A DNA stretch of 64,000 nt from Ensifer sp. BR816 (GTDB taxonomy: Bacteria > Pseudomonadota > Alphaproteobacteria > Rhizobiales > Rhizobiaceae), in contig NZ_KB905370.1 in the NCBI RefSeq assembly GCF_000378985.1, positions 721,730 to 785,729 on the forward strand, read 5' to 3'. Below, piece after piece: positions 62,639 to 64,000 of the stretch. Position 1 is the first letter of the stretch, and each line of letters begins with the position of its first letter. The notes beneath the pieces were generated by a model. That model was given only the letters and a program-made list of their open reading frames with translations, made no database searches and was not told the DNA's origin. Made by a program: the position numbers and the translations under genes.

Positions 62639-63300
62639 GCAGGGGCGTCCGGCAGGAGATAGCCGAAACCGCGCCGCGTCTCGATGGCGCCGCTTTCGGT
62701 CTTGCGGCGCAAACGGGCGACCATCGCTTCGACGGCATTCTTGGCCGAATCGTCGTCGCGTCCCTGGACATGGCCTGCCAGTTCGAGCGGGCTGAGCACC
62801 TCGCCCTTGCGTTCGATGAAGTAGGCAACCATCCGGAATTCGAGCGGGCTGAGTTCGAGCGCCTCGCCGTCGAAGGTGACGCGGCGGGTCGCCTCGTCAA
62901 GCGTAAAGCGGCCCGCCGACTTGATGACCTGGAAACGCGGGCCGGCGCGCCGCAGCAGCGCCCGCAGCCGCGCCAGCAGTTCCTCGGCTCGAAACGGCTT
63001 GGGTATGTAGTCGTCGGCGCCGGCCTCGAAACCGTCGACGCGTTCCATCCAGGATCCGCGGGCAGTCAGGACCACGACGGGCGTTTCGACGCCGTCGTGG
63101 CGCCAGCGCTTGAGGATCGACAATCCATCGAGGCCGGGCAGGCCGAGGTCGAGGATGATGGCCGCATAGCCGCCGTCTTCGCCCCTCTCCCAAATGTCGG
63201 GGCCGTGCGCAAGCGTATCGACCGCGTAGCCTTCGGCCTCGAGCTTGCCGCGGACATGGCCAGCGATATTGGGATCGTCCTCTGCCAGAAGTATGCGCAT
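62635..63300 (-). CDS. OmpR/PhoP-family response regulator
   Basis: A 221-residue regulator. The receiver domain has the acidic pair EDD (residues 7-9), phospho-acceptor Asp51 in AIILDLGLPGLDG and the conserved Lys in YIPKPFRAEEL. The C-terminal winged helix of OmpR type includes LELSPLEFRMVAYFIERKGEVLSPLEL and AMVARLRRKTESGAIETRRGFGYLL. It is between the PepSY gene (7 bases upstream) and the histidine kinase (overlapping). PhoP-like systems respond to Mg2+ or envelope stress, but its targets here are unknown. Confidence 0.95.
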   Translation of the reverse strand: MRILLAEDDPNIAGHVRGKLEAEGYAVDTLAHGPDIWERGEDGGYAAIILDLGLPGLDGLSILKRWRHDGVETPVVVLTARGSWMERVDGFEAGADDYIPKPFRAEELLARLRALLRRAGPRFQVIKSAGRFTLDEATRRVTFDGEALELSPLEFRMVAYFIERKGEVLSPLELAGHVQGRDDDSAKNAVEAMVARLRRKTESGAIETRRGFGYLLPDAPA

Positions 63301-63307
63301 GTCTGCC

Positions 63308-63778
63308 TCAGAATTTCACGAATCTGCCGGTGCGCGCATCGATCCTCAAATCGCGGATGACGCCTGCGCCATCACGTGTCTTCAGCCGATAGATGGCGCT
63401 CCCCATGTACCGCACCAGATCGACCGCGATGACCATGCCGTAGCGATCGCGATCGACGAGGGCGAGCAGTTTCCTGAGCGGCAGGATCTCCCCCTTGACG
63501 ACGGCCTCGCGCGCATCCTCCTGGCCCCCGGTTTCCCGGTTCCCGTTGTCCTCGGGGCCTGACGGGCTCTCGCCGCCGGTACCGGTATCGGCGGCGCTGC
63601 CGCCGGCACCCGACTTGTCGCGGCCGCTCTTGCCGTCGTCGGCCAAAGCGGCCCCGCTCGCGGACAACGGCACGATACACGACGCCAACGACCAGCAAAG
63701 AAACGCAGCCAGACTTCGCCGCATCGGCAAAGAGGGCCGCGGCGGCGCAGCCCGCCCAAGGCAGATTTGGTCTCTCAT
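63308..63778 (-). CDS. PepSY-domain exported protein
   Basis: A 156-residue protein with a signal-like segment (MRRSLAAFLCWSLASCIVPLSASGAALA), a low-complexity Gly/Asp/Ser linker, and a C-terminal PepSY-like domain (EILPLRKLLALVDRDRYGMVIAVDLVRYMGSAIYRLKTRDGAGVIRDLRIDARTGRFVKF). The start at 63778 has GAGGGG close by; 63724, the first residue of the signal segment, is an alternative. PepSY proteins next to two-component genes usually modulate the kinase or act as its periplasmic target. It is first in the three-gene operon. Confidence 0.82.
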   Translation of the reverse strand: MRDQICLGRAAPPRPSLPMRRSLAAFLCWSLASCIVPLSASGAALADDGKSGRDKSGAGGSAADTGTGGESPSGPEDNGNRETGGQEDAREAVVKGEILPLRKLLALVDRDRYGMVIAVDLVRYMGSAIYRLKTRDGAGVIRDLRIDARTGRFVKF

Positions 63779-64000
63779 TGTCCCCTCGATAACAGGTCGC
63801 GGCAACATCGGTCAGAAAAGTGACCGAAACACGGGTGGCGCTTCGATTTTTGCTGAAGCGGATGCGCCCCTCGCAGCGGGAATGCTGCAAGAGGCACGAA
63901 TTTGACGACTACGGCGATGGCGAAAGCCACCGCCGCAGTGAAAGGCTCAGCCGAAAGCGGATCAGTTCCCCGCTGGAGTTCCGCCTTCGCCGCCGCCACC
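63779..64000. other. Window end with no supported gene
   Basis: These 222 bases upstream of the PepSY gene contain one minus-strand open frame (to 63999) that lacks family features and a supported start; it may be the 3' end of a gene lying beyond the window or chance. A promoter for the PepSY operon is expected here, but no clear -35/-10 pair stands out. Confidence 0.4.

Noticed and set aside
63775..63999. A 74-codon minus-strand frame at the right edge
   Set aside because: It starts at the window edge, shows no motif and overlaps the likely promoter region; it could be a gene tail but cannot be supported.
1..64000. tRNA, rRNA, CRISPR or insertion sequences
   Set aside because: No cloverleaf with a T-loop motif, no rRNA sequence, no evenly spaced direct repeats and no transposase-like product were seen. 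The TTCGAA near 34270 is not part of a tRNA fold.

Overview
The window reads as chromosomal DNA of an alphaproteobacterium of the Rhizobiales, most likely Sinorhizobium/Ensifer. The evidence is high GC, gene content and order typical of rhizobia (glpR-glpD-glpSTPQUV, the fdsGBA formate dehydrogenase, an Lrp/AsnC regulator next to rocF-rocD), and many short mosaic palindromic repeats of the kind known in this group (RIME-like elements). I saw no rRNA, tRNA, CRISPR array, insertion sequence or prophage.

Layout. (1) 1-6.7 kb: a periplasmic cluster of imelysin, di-heme oxidoreductase, second imelysin and DUF1513 protein, probably for iron acquisition. A corA-type Mg2+ channel gene with a structured leader interrupts it. 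(2) 6.9-13.1 kb: GNAT acetyltransferase, PaaI-type thioesterase, MTA/SAH nucleosidase, guaA, a SWIM zinc-finger protein with a small partner, and a degraded gene. (3) 13.2-20.3 kb: M14-like desuccinylase/aspartoacylase-family hydrolase, Lrp regulator, aromatic aminotransferase with a YitT membrane protein, ArsC-like reductase, Cys-tRNA(Pro) deacylase-like protein, a MarR/GST divergent pair and an M29 aminopeptidase. (4) 20.6-33.7 kb: DMT exporter/MarR pair, quinone-reductase-like flavoprotein, xseA, XRE regulator/membrane protein pair, two aldo-keto reductases, SDR, M15-like protein, ferritin-like protein, LysR, NTF2-like and VOC proteins. (5) 33.7-37.2 kb: arginine catabolism (Lrp, arginase, ornithine aminotransferase) and a lone CheW. 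(6) 37.2-44.6 kb: the complete NAD-dependent molybdenum formate dehydrogenase locus (LysR, fdsG, fdsB, fdsA, fdhD, fdsD) on the minus strand. (7) 44.6-54.0 kb: SDR, then the glycerol/glycerol-3-phosphate regulon. (8) 54.2-56.4 kb: nucleobase permease plus deaminase. (9) 56.8-61.1 kb: rpmI-rplT-pheS-pheT. (10) 61.3-63.8 kb: PepSY protein, response regulator and histidine kinase.

Points that stand out: a RIME-like palindromic element sits in frame inside the di-heme oxidoreductase gene and so encodes about 65 residues of the protein; the corA Shine-Dalgarno is buried in a strong hairpin; the two glycerol ABC ATPases have complementary losses (one lacks the switch histidine, the other the LSGGQ signature), implying an asymmetric heterodimer; another RIME-like element splits fdsB from fdsA; a small gene is broken by a C-run contraction and by a UGA where a Cys would fit, the UGA being followed at once by a stem-loop; and paired operator palindromes occur at several regulator/target divergons. 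Most of the window is ordinary core metabolism and I did not find a clear new multi-gene system.
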